From: Geothermobacter ehrlichii | Lineage (GTDB): Bacteria; Desulfobacterota; Desulfuromonadia; Desulfuromonadales; Geothermobacteraceae | DNA: 64,000 nucleotides | Assembly (NCBI RefSeq): GCF_008124615.1 | Contig: NZ_VNIB01000003.1 | Span: 213,089-277,088, forward strand | Reading direction: 5' to 3' | Shown: in pieces, positions 25,192 to 33,707 of the stretch | How positions within the stretch are numbered: the first letter of the stretch is position 1 | Layout of the letters: every line of letters begins with the position of its first letter | Translations under genes and position numbers: made by a program | The notes under the pieces: model-generated | Seen by the model: only the letters and a program-made list of their open reading frames with translations | Told to the model about the DNA's origin: nothing | Databases searched by the model: none

Positions 25192-25641
25192 ATGGACATG
25201 ACAGCACAGGTGACCATCCGCGACGCCAGGGAGAGCGATTTTGAGGCCGTGGTCGCGCTCGACCAGGCCGGCGTGCAGCACGAAAAGCCCGCCTACTGGC
25301 GCGGCATCTTCGACCGCTATGTTCGCGCCGGCCGTAACGACCGCATCTTTCTCGTGGCCGATATGGCGGGGGAGCTGGTCGGTTTCATCGTCGGCGAGGT
25401 TCGCGCCTGGGAGTTCGGCTCTCCTCCCTGTGGCTGGGTCTTCGCCCTGATCGTGGCGCCGGCGCTGCGGGAGCGGGGCGTCGGCCAGATGATGTTCGAG
25501 GAGATCTGCCGGCGGCTGAAAAGGGCCGGGGTCACCACCGTGCGGACCATGGTCGACCGGGAGGACAAGCTGACCCTGTCCTTCTTTCGCAGCCAGGGGC
25601 TGCGGACAGGACGCTACATCGAACTCGAAAAACCGCTTTAG
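25192..25641 (+). CDS. GNAT-family N-acetyltransferase
   Basis: A 149-residue acetyltransferase starting MDMTAQVTIRDARESDFEAV. GNAT motif A is seen at VFALIVAPALRERGVGQMMF (V-x-P-x-x-R-x-x-G-V/I-G), followed by RRAGVTTVR-like strands and FFRSQGLRTGRYIELEK at the end (motif B). It is divergent from bamB and 18 bp upstream of the Rrf2 regulator gene, so it is probably part of the regulator's transcription unit. GNAT enzymes can acetylate acyl-CoA ligases and other proteins; whether this one modifies an aromatic-pathway enzyme is speculation. A second ATG two codons later is an alternative start. Confidence 0.82.
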   Translation: MDMTAQVTIRDARESDFEAVVALDQAGVQHEKPAYWRGIFDRYVRAGRNDRIFLVADMAGELVGFIVGEVRAWEFGSPPCGWVFALIVAPALRERGVGQMMFEEICRRLKRAGVTTVRTMVDREDKLTLSFFRSQGLRTGRYIELEKPL

Positions 25642-25659
25642 CGGGGGCGGATTCATGTC

Positions 25660-26148
25660 ATGAAACTGCACAAGGCGAGCCTGTTTGCCCTCTATGCCGT
25701 GCTCGAACTGGCCAGGGACCCCGAGCGCCAGCTCTCGGCCACCGATATCGCCGAACAGTACGGCATCTCGACCCATCATCTCGCCAAGGTGCTGCGCACC
25801 CTGGTACGGGCCGGGCTGGTGCAGGCGGTGCGCGGCGTAGGCGGCGGCTACCGGTTTACCGGCGTGCCCAACCGCACCACCCTGCTCGACGTCATCAGCC
25901 TCTTTGAAACCCTGGAATCGGAACTGGACGCGCCGAATCCCAGTGCCGAGGCGAGCCGGGCGGTGGTCGAGGAGCTGCAGAGCATCACCCGCGAGATCGA
26001 CGACCTCACCAAGGCGGTGCTCGACACCATCACCCTGGAGACGGCCCTCAACAGCGTCCGGCTGCGTGCTGGACTCGGGGCGCCGCCGGACGGAGACCAG
26101 GCGCCGGAGGCGGCCGGTCAGGAAGGACGAACCCTTGCGACGCGCTGA
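25660..26148 (+). CDS. Rrf2-family transcriptional regulator without cysteines
   Basis: A 162-residue Rrf2 protein. The winged helix-turn-helix reads SATDIAEQYGISTHHLAKVL with the wing VRGVGGGYRFTGVP, the usual Rrf2 wording. There is not a single cysteine in the protein, so it cannot bind an Fe-S cluster as IscR or NsrR do and probably senses a small molecule. A regulator of benzoate genes in Geobacter (BgeR) is, as I recall, an Rrf2-family repressor. The position divergent to bamB makes this a candidate for the same function. The C-terminal 25 residues are disordered. Confidence 0.85.
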   Translation: MKLHKASLFALYAVLELARDPERQLSATDIAEQYGISTHHLAKVLRTLVRAGLVQAVRGVGGGYRFTGVPNRTTLLDVISLFETLESELDAPNPSAEASRAVVEELQSITREIDDLTKAVLDTITLETALNSVRLRAGLGAPPDGDQAPEAAGQEGRTLATR

Positions 26149-26185
26149 GGGGGACGGAGCCGGCGGCCGTCGTGACGGTGTTTCG

Positions 26186-26548
26186 ATGGGCCGGATCGGC
26201 GAGCGCCCCTACTGGGTGCTCTACCTTTCCCTGGTGCTGCGGGCGTTTCATCAGGTCGGCGCGGCGGTGTTTCTCGCCGCCTGGCTGTTCGACGCCCTTC
26301 CCGGACCGCCGCTGCCCTACCTGGTGATGGTCCTGGCCAGCGGCGTCGCGCTCTTTCTGACCGAATGGATGCGGCACCGGCAGCTTTACCGCGAACTGTC
26401 CGGCATCGTCAGCATGGCCAAGGTCCTGCTGCTGGGCGCGGCCGTTCACGGATTTTTGCCGGGGCGGCCGACGGTGCTGCTGGCTTTCGTTGCCGCTTCG
26501 GTTCTGGCGCATGCGCCGAAACATGTGAGGCATCGATTGCTTTTTTGA
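26186..26548 (+). CDS. Small membrane protein, unknown function
   Basis: A 120-residue protein with about four hydrophobic segments: LYLSLVLRAFHQVGAAVFLA, LPYLVMVLASGVALFLTEW, SMAKVLLLGAAVHGFL and TVLLAFVAASVLAHAP. Charged loops (RHRQLYRE, KHVRHRLLF) separate them. It follows the Rrf2 gene by 37 nt and is probably co-transcribed. No family is recognised. The start is tentative because no strong ribosome binding site is seen. Confidence 0.65.
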   Translation: MGRIGERPYWVLYLSLVLRAFHQVGAAVFLAAWLFDALPGPPLPYLVMVLASGVALFLTEWMRHRQLYRELSGIVSMAKVLLLGAAVHGFLPGRPTVLLAFVAASVLAHAPKHVRHRLLF

Positions 26549-26624
26549 GGGTGCGGAAGTCAGGGGGCAGGATGACAATGGTCCCTGGCTCCTGAACGTG
26601 GGTGTTTTTTCGCAAGGGTTTTCC

Positions 26625-27971
26625 GTGACCATCGTCGATTCAGTTGCAGCCGTATTCTGCCACCAGGGGCGCATCTTTGCCGTGCGCCGCCAGCCGCACC
26701 TGAACGTCTTTCCGGGCTACGATTCCTTCCCCGGCGGCAAGATCGACCGGCAGGATTCCACGCTGCGGCACGCCGTGCCGATGCTGCGGGACTGTGACGG
26801 CCGGGCGGTCCATGCCCTGGAGCGGGAGATTCGGGAAGAGCTCGGCTACGACCTGGCGGCCGGAATCGCTACTGGCGAGGTGCTTTCGGTGCAGCCCCTG
26901 GCCACGGTGCTGGCCCCGCCCATCGTTCCCTTGCGTTTCCGCCTGCATTTCTTTCGCGTCGACTTGAGAAGCCGTCCGCGTTTCCGCCTCGACAGCGGGG
27001 AGCTCGCCGAAGGTTTCTGGCAGACCCCGCGCCAGCTTCTCGAGCGGTTCGAGCGGGGGGACGCCCTGATGGTGCCGCCGCTGCGCCGGGTGCTGGCGGC
27101 GCTGGTCAGTCAGCCGGACGGCGCCCGGTTCGGCGACCTCTCCCTGCGGCACGACGAAGAGAGCCGGGTGGTCCGGGTCGAACCGCTGAGCGGGGTGGAG
27201 GTGCTGCCGGTGCCGTCGCGCACCTTTCCGCCGGAACGCAGGACCAACGCCTTTCTGCTCGGCGACGACGATGCGCCCCGCATTCTGGTTGACCCTTCCC
27301 CCGAGTCGCCGCAGGTGTTTCGGAAGCTGCTGCGTACCCTGCAGTCCGAGCGCCTGGACGCCCTCTTTCTCACCCACCATCACCTGGATCACCACGAGCA
27401 CGCGCCGCAGCTGGCCAGGCACCTGAACGTTCCGGTCTGGCTGAGCGAGGACACCCGGCAGCGCATCCTCGGGCAACACGGGGCCGACTACTTCTCCGGA
27501 ATCCGTCTGGAAACCAGGCGGGAAGGGGACGAGCTGACGCGCTGGAAGGGGGAAGCGGTCCGGGTTTTTGAGCTGCCCGGTCATGACGCCGGCCAGCTCG
27601 GCCTGGCCCCTGAATCGCTGCGCTGGTTTCTGGTCGGCGACCTGGTGCAGAGTTACGGGACGGTGGTCATTTCCGCCCCGGAAGGGGACATGGCCGCCTA
27701 TTTCCGGACCCTGGAGAAGCTCATCGCCCTGGAGCCCGCGGTGATCATCCCCTCGCACGGCATGCCGATGCGCAGCACCCTGCGCCTGCGGCAGACCCTG
27801 CAGCATCGCCGCCAGCGGGAAGCGGCGATCCTCAAGCTGCACAGCGACGGCAAAAGCCCCGCCGAAATTCTCGACCACGTCTACCAGGGGGTCGAGGACG
27901 AGCTGCGCCCCTATGCCCTGCGCAACATCGAGTCACACCTGGCCAAGCTGCGTCGGGAAGGGCGGATCTGA
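26625..27971 (+). CDS. Nudix hydrolase / metallo-beta-lactamase fusion protein
   Basis: A 448-residue two-domain hydrolase from the GTG at 26625, which has AAGG 7 nt upstream; an in-frame GTG at 26598 is an alternative. Residues about 1-170 are Nudix-like, with GYDSFPGGKID and the Nudix helix ALEREIREELGYD, separated by a longer than usual insert. Residues about 195-400 are a metallo-beta-lactamase domain with LFLTHHHLDHHEHAP (HxHxDH metal motif), FELPGHDAGQLGL, FLVGDLVQSYG and IIPSHGMPM. The C-terminus, with VYQGVEDELRPYALRNIESH, resembles the winged helix of LACTB2-like proteins. The combination suggests processing of nucleotide or CoA derivatives. It is not clearly linked to neighbours. 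Confidence 0.82.
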   Translation: MTIVDSVAAVFCHQGRIFAVRRQPHLNVFPGYDSFPGGKIDRQDSTLRHAVPMLRDCDGRAVHALEREIREELGYDLAAGIATGEVLSVQPLATVLAPPIVPLRFRLHFFRVDLRSRPRFRLDSGELAEGFWQTPRQLLERFERGDALMVPPLRRVLAALVSQPDGARFGDLSLRHDEESRVVRVEPLSGVEVLPVPSRTFPPERRTNAFLLGDDDAPRILVDPSPESPQVFRKLLRTLQSERLDALFLTHHHLDHHEHAPQLARHLNVPVWLSEDTRQRILGQHGADYFSGIRLETRREGDELTRWKGEAVRVFELPGHDAGQLGLAPESLRWFLVGDLVQSYGTVVISAPEGDMAAYFRTLEKLIALEPAVIIPSHGMPMRSTLRLRQTLQHRRQREAAILKLHSDGKSPAEILDHVYQGVEDELRPYALRNIESHLAKLRREGRI

Positions 27972-28056
27972 AACAGGGATCGAGGCCCCTGCGAACGAAC
28001 GGGCTGCGGAATGTTATACTGGACTGCAAACAACAGCCCATTCGTCGGGAGGCCAT

Positions 28057-28251
28057 ATGTCGGAATTCACGAGCGAAGAATGCACGGACCCCGCCGGCCA
28101 CAGACTGCATATCTGCCAGTTGAGGAAAGAGGGACGGGACGAGGAGGTGGCTGCCCTGATGGCTGATCCAGGGCACACCTGCCTCAACTGCAACGCCGTG
28201 GCCAAACACGCGAAGAACCTCTGCAACCCCAGCCCGTTTTCCCGGGCCTGA
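28057..28251 (+). CDS. Small cysteine-rich protein
   Basis: A 64-residue protein beginning MSEFTSEECTDPAGHRLHIC. It has cysteines and histidines spaced as EECTDPAGHRLHIC and HTCLNCNAVAKHAKNLC, enough for one metal site. GGGAGG stands 5 nt before the ATG, a strong start signal. The function is unknown; a small zinc or iron-sulfur protein is possible. Confidence 0.65.
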   Translation: MSEFTSEECTDPAGHRLHICQLRKEGRDEEVAALMADPGHTCLNCNAVAKHAKNLCNPSPFSRA

Positions 28252-28265
28252 GACCGGGGCCCGAA

Positions 28266-28291
28266 GGCGGCCGTTGCTTTCACCGGCCGCC
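28266..28291 (+). terminator. Possible terminator hairpin after the Cys-rich gene
   Basis: Arms GGCGGCCG and CGGCCGCC with a 10-nt loop. A second hairpin CGCCAAC/GTTGGCG follows at 28309-28329. Neither has a T-run. Confidence 0.35.
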
Positions 28292-28389
28292 GCCATCCAG
28301 GTGCGCCGCGCCAACCGCTGGCGTTGGCGGCAGGAAGGTGGATGCGGTACGCTGGTGTTACGCGACAGATCTTTTCCCGGGAGGTGACC

Positions 28390-29391
28390 ATGAATCCCGC
28401 CAACTGGAATCCGGCCGAACTGCTGAATCTGTCCGGCAGTTACTGGGCCACCTGTACCCTGCATGCCGGGGTCAAGCTGGATCTGTTCACGCCGCTGGCG
28501 GAAAAAACCCGGTCGGCTGGTGATCTGGCCGAGGCCAAAGGCCTCGATGTCCGGGCCCTGGAGATGCTGCTCAATGCCTTGGCCGCCATGGGGCTGCTGG
28601 AGAAAAGAGGCGACCACTTTGCCGCTGTACCGGCAGCAGCGCGCTACCTGGCCAAAAACTCCCCGGACTACCTCGGCTACATGATCCTGCACCACCATCA
28701 CCTGGTGGCAAGCTGGAGCCGGCTGGACGAGGCGGTGCGTACCGGCGGGCCGGTGCGCGACCGGATTTCCCACGAACCGACCGACCAGGAACGCGAAAGC
28801 TTCCAGATGGGGATGTTCAACCTCGCCATGCTGATCGCGCCCAAGGTGGTGCCGAACATCGACCTTGCCGGCCGGCGGCGGCTGCTCGACCTCGGTGGTG
28901 GTCCCGGCACCTGGGCGATTCATTTCTGCCGGCACAATCCCGGACTCGAAGCGGTCATCTTCGATCTGCCGACCACCAGGCCGTTTGCCGAACAGACCGT
29001 TGCCCGGTTCGGCCTGTCCGACCGAATCCGCTTCGTCGCGGGTGATTTCACCGTTGATCCTTTGCCCGACGGCTGCGATGTCGCCTGGCTTTCCCTGGTG
29101 CTGCATGGGGAAAGTCCGGTCTCCGCCGCCCGCCTGCTGGCCCGGACCGTCGAGGCGCTCGAGCCGGGCGGCCTGCTGCTGGTCCAGGAATTCCTGCTCG
29201 CCGCCGACCGCATCGCCCCCGAGTTTCCGGCGCTCTTTTCCCTCAACATGCTGCTCGGCACCCCGCAAGGGCAGGCCTACAGCGAGCCGGAACTGGTGGA
29301 GATGATGCGCCAGGCCGGGTTGAAGGGCATCGAACGCCTGCCGCTGGAATTGCCCAACGGGGTGGGGATTCTTGTGGGGCGCAAGGGTTGA
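28390..29391 (+). CDS. SAM-dependent methyltransferase, O-methyltransferase-like with dimerisation domain
   Basis: A 333-residue enzyme. The N-terminal winged-helix dimerisation domain (LNLSGSYWATCTLHAGVKLD...LEMLLNALAAMGLLEKRG) is followed by a class I SAM fold. That fold has RRLLDLGGGPGTWAIHFCRH (motif I), VIFDLPTTRP, RIRFVAGDFTVDPLP and LVLHGESPVSAARLL. This is the architecture of hydroxyneurosporene and plant-type O-methyltransferases; the substrate is unknown. GGGAGGTGACC before the ATG supports the start. It is convergent with the aldehyde dehydrogenase gene. Confidence 0.85.
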   Translation: MNPANWNPAELLNLSGSYWATCTLHAGVKLDLFTPLAEKTRSAGDLAEAKGLDVRALEMLLNALAAMGLLEKRGDHFAAVPAAARYLAKNSPDYLGYMILHHHHLVASWSRLDEAVRTGGPVRDRISHEPTDQERESFQMGMFNLAMLIAPKVVPNIDLAGRRRLLDLGGGPGTWAIHFCRHNPGLEAVIFDLPTTRPFAEQTVARFGLSDRIRFVAGDFTVDPLPDGCDVAWLSLVLHGESPVSAARLLARTVEALEPGGLLLVQEFLLAADRIAPEFPALFSLNMLLGTPQGQAYSEPELVEMMRQAGLKGIERLPLELPNGVGILVGRKG

Positions 29392-29444
29392 GTTATCTCC
29401 CCGGAATTCTACCCGGAGTTTTTCATGGGCAGTCCGACGGCCGC

Positions 29445-30977
29445 CTAGACATCGAACCTGATCCCCTGGGCCAACGGCATGGTCTTGCCGTAGTTGATGG
29501 TGCTGGTCTGGCGGCGCATGTAGGCCTTCCAGGCATCGGAACCGGACTCGCGGCCGCCGCCGGTTTCCTTTTCGCCCCCGAACGCGCCGCCGATCTCGGC
29601 TCCTGACGTTCCGATATTGACGTTGGCGATTCCGCAATCCGAACCGGCCGCGGACAGAAACACCTCCGCCTCCTGGAGACTGTCGGTGAACATGGCGGAT
29701 GACAGCCCTTGGGCCACATCATTGTGCAGGGCGATCGCCCGGTCGATCTCTCCGCAGTAGCGGATCAGGTAGAGAATCGGCGCGAAGGTCTCTTCCTGCA
29801 CGATCCGGTAGCTGTTTTCGGCCTCGACAATCGCCGGCACGACGTAGCAGCCGGACTCGTAGCCGGGCCCCTTGAGAACCTCGCCGCCGTACACGCGGGT
29901 GCCGCCTTCTGCCTCGACGCGGGCCAGGGCCTGTTGAAAGGTGTTGACCGCCTCTTTGTCGATGAGCGGGCCGACATGGTTGGCCTCATCCAGCGGATTG
30001 CCGATCTTCAGTCCGCCGTAGGCCTTGACCAGCGCGCTTCTGACTTTGTCGTAAATCGATTCATGGATGATGAGGCGCCGGGTCGTGGTACAGCGCTGTC
30101 CGGCCGTTCCGACCGCACCGAAGACAATCGCCGGCAGGGCCGTCTTCAGGTCGGCCCGCGCGGTCAGGATGATGGCGTTGTTGCCGCCAAGTTCGAGGAT
30201 CGCCTTGCCGAACCTTCCGGCGATCACCTGCGCGGCGTGCCGACCCACCCTGGTCGATCCGGTGATCGAGATCAGCGGCACCCGCTTGTCGCTGAGCAGT
30301 TGTTCGCCAACCGACGCTCCACGGCCGACAATCAGGCTGAACAGCCCCTCGGGGAGGTCATTTTCGCGGATCACATCCGCCAGGATATGCTGCACGGCGA
30401 TGGCGCTCAGAGGCGTCTTTGATGAGGGCTTCCACAGACAGGTGTCGCCGCAGACGGTGGCGAGCATCGCATTCCAGGACCAGACTGCAACCGGGAAGTT
30501 GAACGCGGAAACGATCCCGACGATGCCGAGTGGATGGTACTGTTCGTACATCCGGTGGTGCTCCCGTTCGGAGGCCATGGTGAAGCCGTAAAGCTGGCGG
30601 GACTGGCCGACGGCGAAATCGCAGATGTCGATCATTTCCTGCACTTCGCCCTTCCCCTCCTGCAGGGACTTGCCCATTTCGTAGGAAACCAGCGCCCCGA
30701 GATCATCCTTGTGTTCGCGCAGTTTCAGGCCGATCTGCCGGACGATTTCGCCGCGTTTCGGCGCCGGCACCATTCTCCAGGTCCTGAAGGCCTCCTGCCC
30801 CCGGGAGACGGCCTGTTCGTAGTCCTGCTCCGAGGCGAGGTAGACGCTCGCGATCTTCCTGCCGTCCACCGGAGAGACAACCTCAAGCTCCTCGCGGGGG
30901 GGCTTATCCATCCACTCCAGGCCGGTCGAGGCGCCGAAATTTTTCTCTTTGATCCCCAGTCTTTTCAAGAAGTCCAT
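29445..30977 (-). CDS. ALDH7-type aldehyde dehydrogenase, probable piperideine-6-carboxylate / aminoadipate-semialdehyde dehydrogenase
   Basis: A 510-residue NAD(P)-dependent aldehyde dehydrogenase. Motifs seen are [13 protein letters not shown] (cofactor pocket), [30 protein letters not shown] with the general-base glutamate, and [15 protein letters not shown] with the catalytic cysteine. [20 protein letters not shown] lies near the end. The GNNAII and AGQRCTT wording is typical of ALDH7/antiquitin. The second of two adjacent ATGs fits the AGGAGG spacing best. It lies 66 nt downstream of a lysine-dehydrogenase-like gene, which supports oxidation of L-2-aminoadipate 6-semialdehyde to 2-aminoadipate. 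Confidence 0.85.
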   Translation of the reverse strand: MDFLKRLGIKEKNFGASTGLEWMDKPPREELEVVSPVDGRKIASVYLASEQDYEQAVSRGQEAFRTWRMVPAPKRGEIVRQIGLKLREHKDDLGALVSYEMGKSLQEGKGEVQEMIDICDFAVGQSRQLYGFTMASEREHHRMYEQYHPLGIVGIVSAFNFPVAVWSWNAMLATVCGDTCLWKPSSKTPLSAIAVQHILADVIRENDLPEGLFSLIVGRGASVGEQLLSDKRVPLISITGSTRVGRHAAQVIAGRFGKAILELGGNNAIILTARADLKTALPAIVFGAVGTAGQRCTTTRRLIIHESIYDKVRSALVKAYGGLKIGNPLDEANHVGPLIDKEAVNTFQQALARVEAEGGTRVYGGEVLKGPGYESGCYVVPAIVEAENSYRIVQEETFAPILYLIRYCGEIDRAIALHNDVAQGLSSAMFTDSLQEAEVFLSAAGSDCGIANVNIGTSGAEIGGAFGGEKETGGGRESGSDAWKAYMRRQTSTINYGKTMPLAQGIRFDV

Positions 30978-31046
30978 CATGACCTCCTCTGCCTGGCGTG
31001 ACGCTAGGCCTTTGGGGCCGCAACGGCTACCGGCGGCTTCTGGCTG

Positions 31047-32147
31047 TCATTCCTGTTCCGCAAGCCTGCCTCCGTGAGGCCGGCCGGCGTAGAGACGTCC
31101 GCTGCCGGTCTTCAGGAAGGTTTCAAGGGGCACCTCCTCCTGCCTGATGAATCCCTTGTCGGGCAGGGTGCCGTTGCTGACCAGCTCGATGACGGCACAG
31201 ACCGACGCGGCCGTGGTCCAGGATATCGCCCGCCAGCGGCGACCGGAAATCTCGAGCGGATAGTAGGCCCTGACGAACTCCTCGCGGGCCAGGGCGCCCT
31301 GTTGCCAGCCTTCCGCCGACGCGTGAACGTAGACCACGTCTTCGTTGACCGGCGGCTTGGCATTGACCAGGATCTCCCCGGCCCGGGCGCGGTCTTCACG
31401 CATCAGCAGCTCGTGGAAAAAGAAATTCATCAGCTTTGCGTGCCCCGGGTAGCGGATCGATTTGTAGTCAAGATTTTCCACCTTCCCGGCATAGGTCTGG
31501 CACATGGTCCCCAGGCCGCCCGAGGTGGTGAAGGCCTCCAGCTGGTTGCCGTTGATGACGATTTTTTCGAGCCACTCCAGGGGGGACACCAGCTTGCGCT
31601 GGCCGTTCTCGATCACCTCGCAGTCGTTGAGATACTCGTTGACCACACCCTCGGGCGACCAGTTGAACGCGTAGGAGAGCAGGCCGGTGGGATGGCAGGG
31701 AAGGGCTCCGACACGCAGCTTGATGCTTCTGATCTTGTCAAACTTGCCGGCCAGAAAGGCCCCGACAATGGCGATAAAACCCGGGGCAAGGCCGCATTGA
31801 GGGGCCATGACCGCCCTCGAGGATCTGCTCATGTCGATGATGGCCCTGGTTGTCGGCACATCTTCCGTGAGATCGAAATAGTGGACGCCATGCCGGTTGG
31901 CGAGGGTGGCGACGCCGAGGTTGAAGCGGTACGGCAGGCAGGAAACCACCGCATCCACGCTCCTGACGGCTTTTGCCAGCTGGTCCGCCTGACCCGCGTC
32001 CAGGGTCTTGACGGGGAAGGGATGTTCCTCGTGAATCCGGGTGTCGGCACCGGTGACCGCGAACCCGGTCTCCTTGAGCATGGAGGCCACCAGGGTGCCG
32101 ACTTTCCCCAGGCCGAGAACCAGGATGGAATTGATTTTTCCCGGCAT
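31047..32147 (-). CDS. Saccharopine dehydrogenase-family enzyme, possible L-lysine 6-dehydrogenase
   Basis: A 366-residue protein with an N-terminal Rossmann motif ILVLGLGKVGTLVASMLKET, then VDAVVSCLPYRFNLGVATLA, HYFDLTEDV and APQCGLAPGFIAIVGAFLAG. The C-terminal saccharopine-dehydrogenase-type domain includes YSIRYPGHAKL-like wording (KSIRYPGHAKLMNFF). The length is close to bacterial lysine 6-dehydrogenase, which deaminates the epsilon-amino group of lysine to give piperideine-6-carboxylate. The ALDH7-type gene directly downstream would take the product. A reductase of other 2-amino acids in the same family cannot be excluded. Confidence 0.8.
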   Translation of the reverse strand: MPGKINSILVLGLGKVGTLVASMLKETGFAVTGADTRIHEEHPFPVKTLDAGQADQLAKAVRSVDAVVSCLPYRFNLGVATLANRHGVHYFDLTEDVPTTRAIIDMSRSSRAVMAPQCGLAPGFIAIVGAFLAGKFDKIRSIKLRVGALPCHPTGLLSYAFNWSPEGVVNEYLNDCEVIENGQRKLVSPLEWLEKIVINGNQLEAFTTSGGLGTMCQTYAGKVENLDYKSIRYPGHAKLMNFFFHELLMREDRARAGEILVNAKPPVNEDVVYVHASAEGWQQGALAREEFVRAYYPLEISGRRWRAISWTTAASVCAVIELVSNGTLPDKGFIRQEEVPLETFLKTGSGRLYAGRPHGGRLAEQE

Positions 32148-32306
32148 TCTCCACCGTCCTTGTCAAGGGTTGAATGACGTTTCCCGCACACTAAAAACTA
32201 GCATGGGATCGGCCGTTTTCGAGGTATGCTGCAGATTTTGCCCCGATGGGAGTCGCGGGCTTGACAAATAGGTGTTTGGCTGGACCGGGGTTTGTGTCGG
32301 ATCTGT

Positions 32307-33026
32307 CTACTGCCCCTTGGGTTGCGGCAGGGCCCGTCTCAGTCGGCGAATCCGGTCCCACAGCAATGCCTTGGGCAGTTCGATATCCAGGGCTTTCAGG
32401 CAGCGGTCAAACCGGCCCGGACGCTCTTGCAGGCTCCGAATGGCCTTGTCCAGGTCGCGCACGATCGCATCACCGTACGCCGTTTCGGCCTTGGCGACTG
32501 CTTTCTTCAGCAACCGGGTCGATGGACACAGCATCGCCAGGTCGATCAGGTCGCGGCTGAAGACACCATCGTCATGCCAGCGGTCCGAATTTGCCAGCAG
32601 TTTGCTGACCGCCAGATCGAGGAATGACAGGGTCGATATGCCGCAGACTTCATCGTCCGGTCCCGGCGGCTCGAGCGGGATGCGCCCTTCCAGGATGATT
32701 TCGAACTTGATCTGCTGCCCGCCGACCAGCAGCATGGTGCGAATGCCATACTGGTCAGCCCTGATGTCACGTACGGTTTCAATGCCAGAGGCACCTGGGT
32801 CCAGGATGGCGGCAAGGCCTTGCCTGCCGGTCAATCGTTGGCGCAACTGACGGTATCCTGCCGGATTCGAGACAAGAAAATCGATATCAAGCGATTCGCG
32901 ATACTCTCCCCGCCTCAGCACGATTGCGGTGCCACCGCCGAACAGGCAACCCAGTTCGCGCAACAGCGGACCGTTCAGCGACAGGAGGACCCGGGCGATG
33001 CGCTGGTGATGGGGACGTTCAAACAT
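32307..33026 (-). CDS. AbiEii/AbiGii-type nucleotidyltransferase toxin
   Basis: A 239-residue nucleotidyltransferase-like toxin. The core is LFGGGTAIVLRRGEYRESLD followed by IDF, that is, the GGTA...(R/S)xSxDxDF motif of the AbiEii family. Further elements are LVGGQQIKFEIILEGRIPL and LAVSKLLANSDRWHDDGVFS with RDLIDLAML. These toxins act by transferring nucleotides, for example to tRNA acceptor ends. The ATG at 33026 was chosen because GAGG precedes it by 6 nt; the gene then overlaps the antitoxin gene by 8 nt. The partner is an XRE-type protein instead of the usual AbiEi regulator. Confidence 0.85.
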   Translation of the reverse strand: MFERPHHQRIARVLLSLNGPLLRELGCLFGGGTAIVLRRGEYRESLDIDFLVSNPAGYRQLRQRLTGRQGLAAILDPGASGIETVRDIRADQYGIRTMLLVGGQQIKFEIILEGRIPLEPPGPDDEVCGISTLSFLDLAVSKLLANSDRWHDDGVFSRDLIDLAMLCPSTRLLKKAVAKAETAYGDAIVRDLDKAIRSLQERPGRFDRCLKALDIELPKALLWDRIRRLRRALPQPKGQ

Positions 33027-33516
33027 CCCGGACCTCATCGGCAAAGGCCAGGCGCAGGGCGTCTATCAGGGATTGTTCGTGTGGCATCAGGGCATCCAGG
33101 TCGAGGTGGCGCCAGTTCCGTTCATAGATTCCCAGCGCCTCGCGTGGCGACAGGTGCTCCACGCCCTGCAGTTGCCAGGCGAGTTGTTTCAGCTGGGGAT
33201 AGTCGGCCAGAGCTATGCGCGCAGGAATCCAGCCTGCCTTATGCGGTTCCTCAGCCTCGTCCTCCGGGGTTGATGCGGCCGGCGCAACGACCTTCAGTTT
33301 CATGCCCAGAACCGAAATCGCGCTCAGGTAGGCGGCAAAGGTAACCGAGGGCTCTCCCTGTTCAATGCGATACCAGGTCACTCTCGACATACCGGCCGCT
33401 TCTGCCGCAGCCGCAGTACCGACTTTCAGCTCCTTGCGTCGGGCGCGTATCTGCTGCCCGATTATCGTGGCTTGTCCGGTCACATCTTCAGTTATGTTTG
33501 CGAGTCTGGCTGGCAT
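33019..33516 (-). CDS. XRE-type antitoxin/repressor of the AbiEii pair
   Basis: A 165-residue DNA-binding protein. The helix-turn-helix is QIRARRKELKVGTAAAAEAA followed by GMSRVTWYRIEQGEPSVTF. The C-terminal region (HLSPREALGIYERNWRHLDL) is probably the toxin-binding part. AGGAGAGAG precedes the ATG. It lies downstream of a strong promoter nested in inverted repeats and upstream of the toxin, as expected for an autoregulated antitoxin-toxin operon. Confidence 0.82.
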   Translation of the reverse strand: MPARLANITEDVTGQATIIGQQIRARRKELKVGTAAAAEAAGMSRVTWYRIEQGEPSVTFAAYLSAISVLGMKLKVVAPAASTPEDEAEEPHKAGWIPARIALADYPQLKQLAWQLQGVEHLSPREALGIYERNWRHLDLDALMPHEQSLIDALRLAFADEVRDV

Positions 33517-33533
33517 TGCTCTCTCCTCTCTTG

Positions 33534-33581
33534 TGTTTCTCATTTTAAACAAATTGACTATTTTGTCAATATTGAGAAACA
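33534..33581 (-). promoter_or_regulatory. Promoter with nested operators for the AbiEii-type pair
   Basis: On the minus strand TTGACA (33569-33564) and TAAAAT (33547-33542) are spaced by 16 bp. Perfect 9-bp arms TGTTTCTCA (33534-33542) and TGAGAAACA (33573-33581) bracket the promoter. A second inverted repeat TTGAC/GTCAA lies inside it at the -35 box. Confidence 0.75.
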
Positions 33582-33707
33582 AATAAGGCCAAAGAGTCGA
33601 GATTGCTCCCCCCGAGCCAGATTCTTCAGAGGCTGGCTTTTCCGCTTCTGGCTTCACCTTTGCGGCGGTCTTCTCTTCTGCTGGTCTGAGTCCCACGCTA
33701 GGGACGG

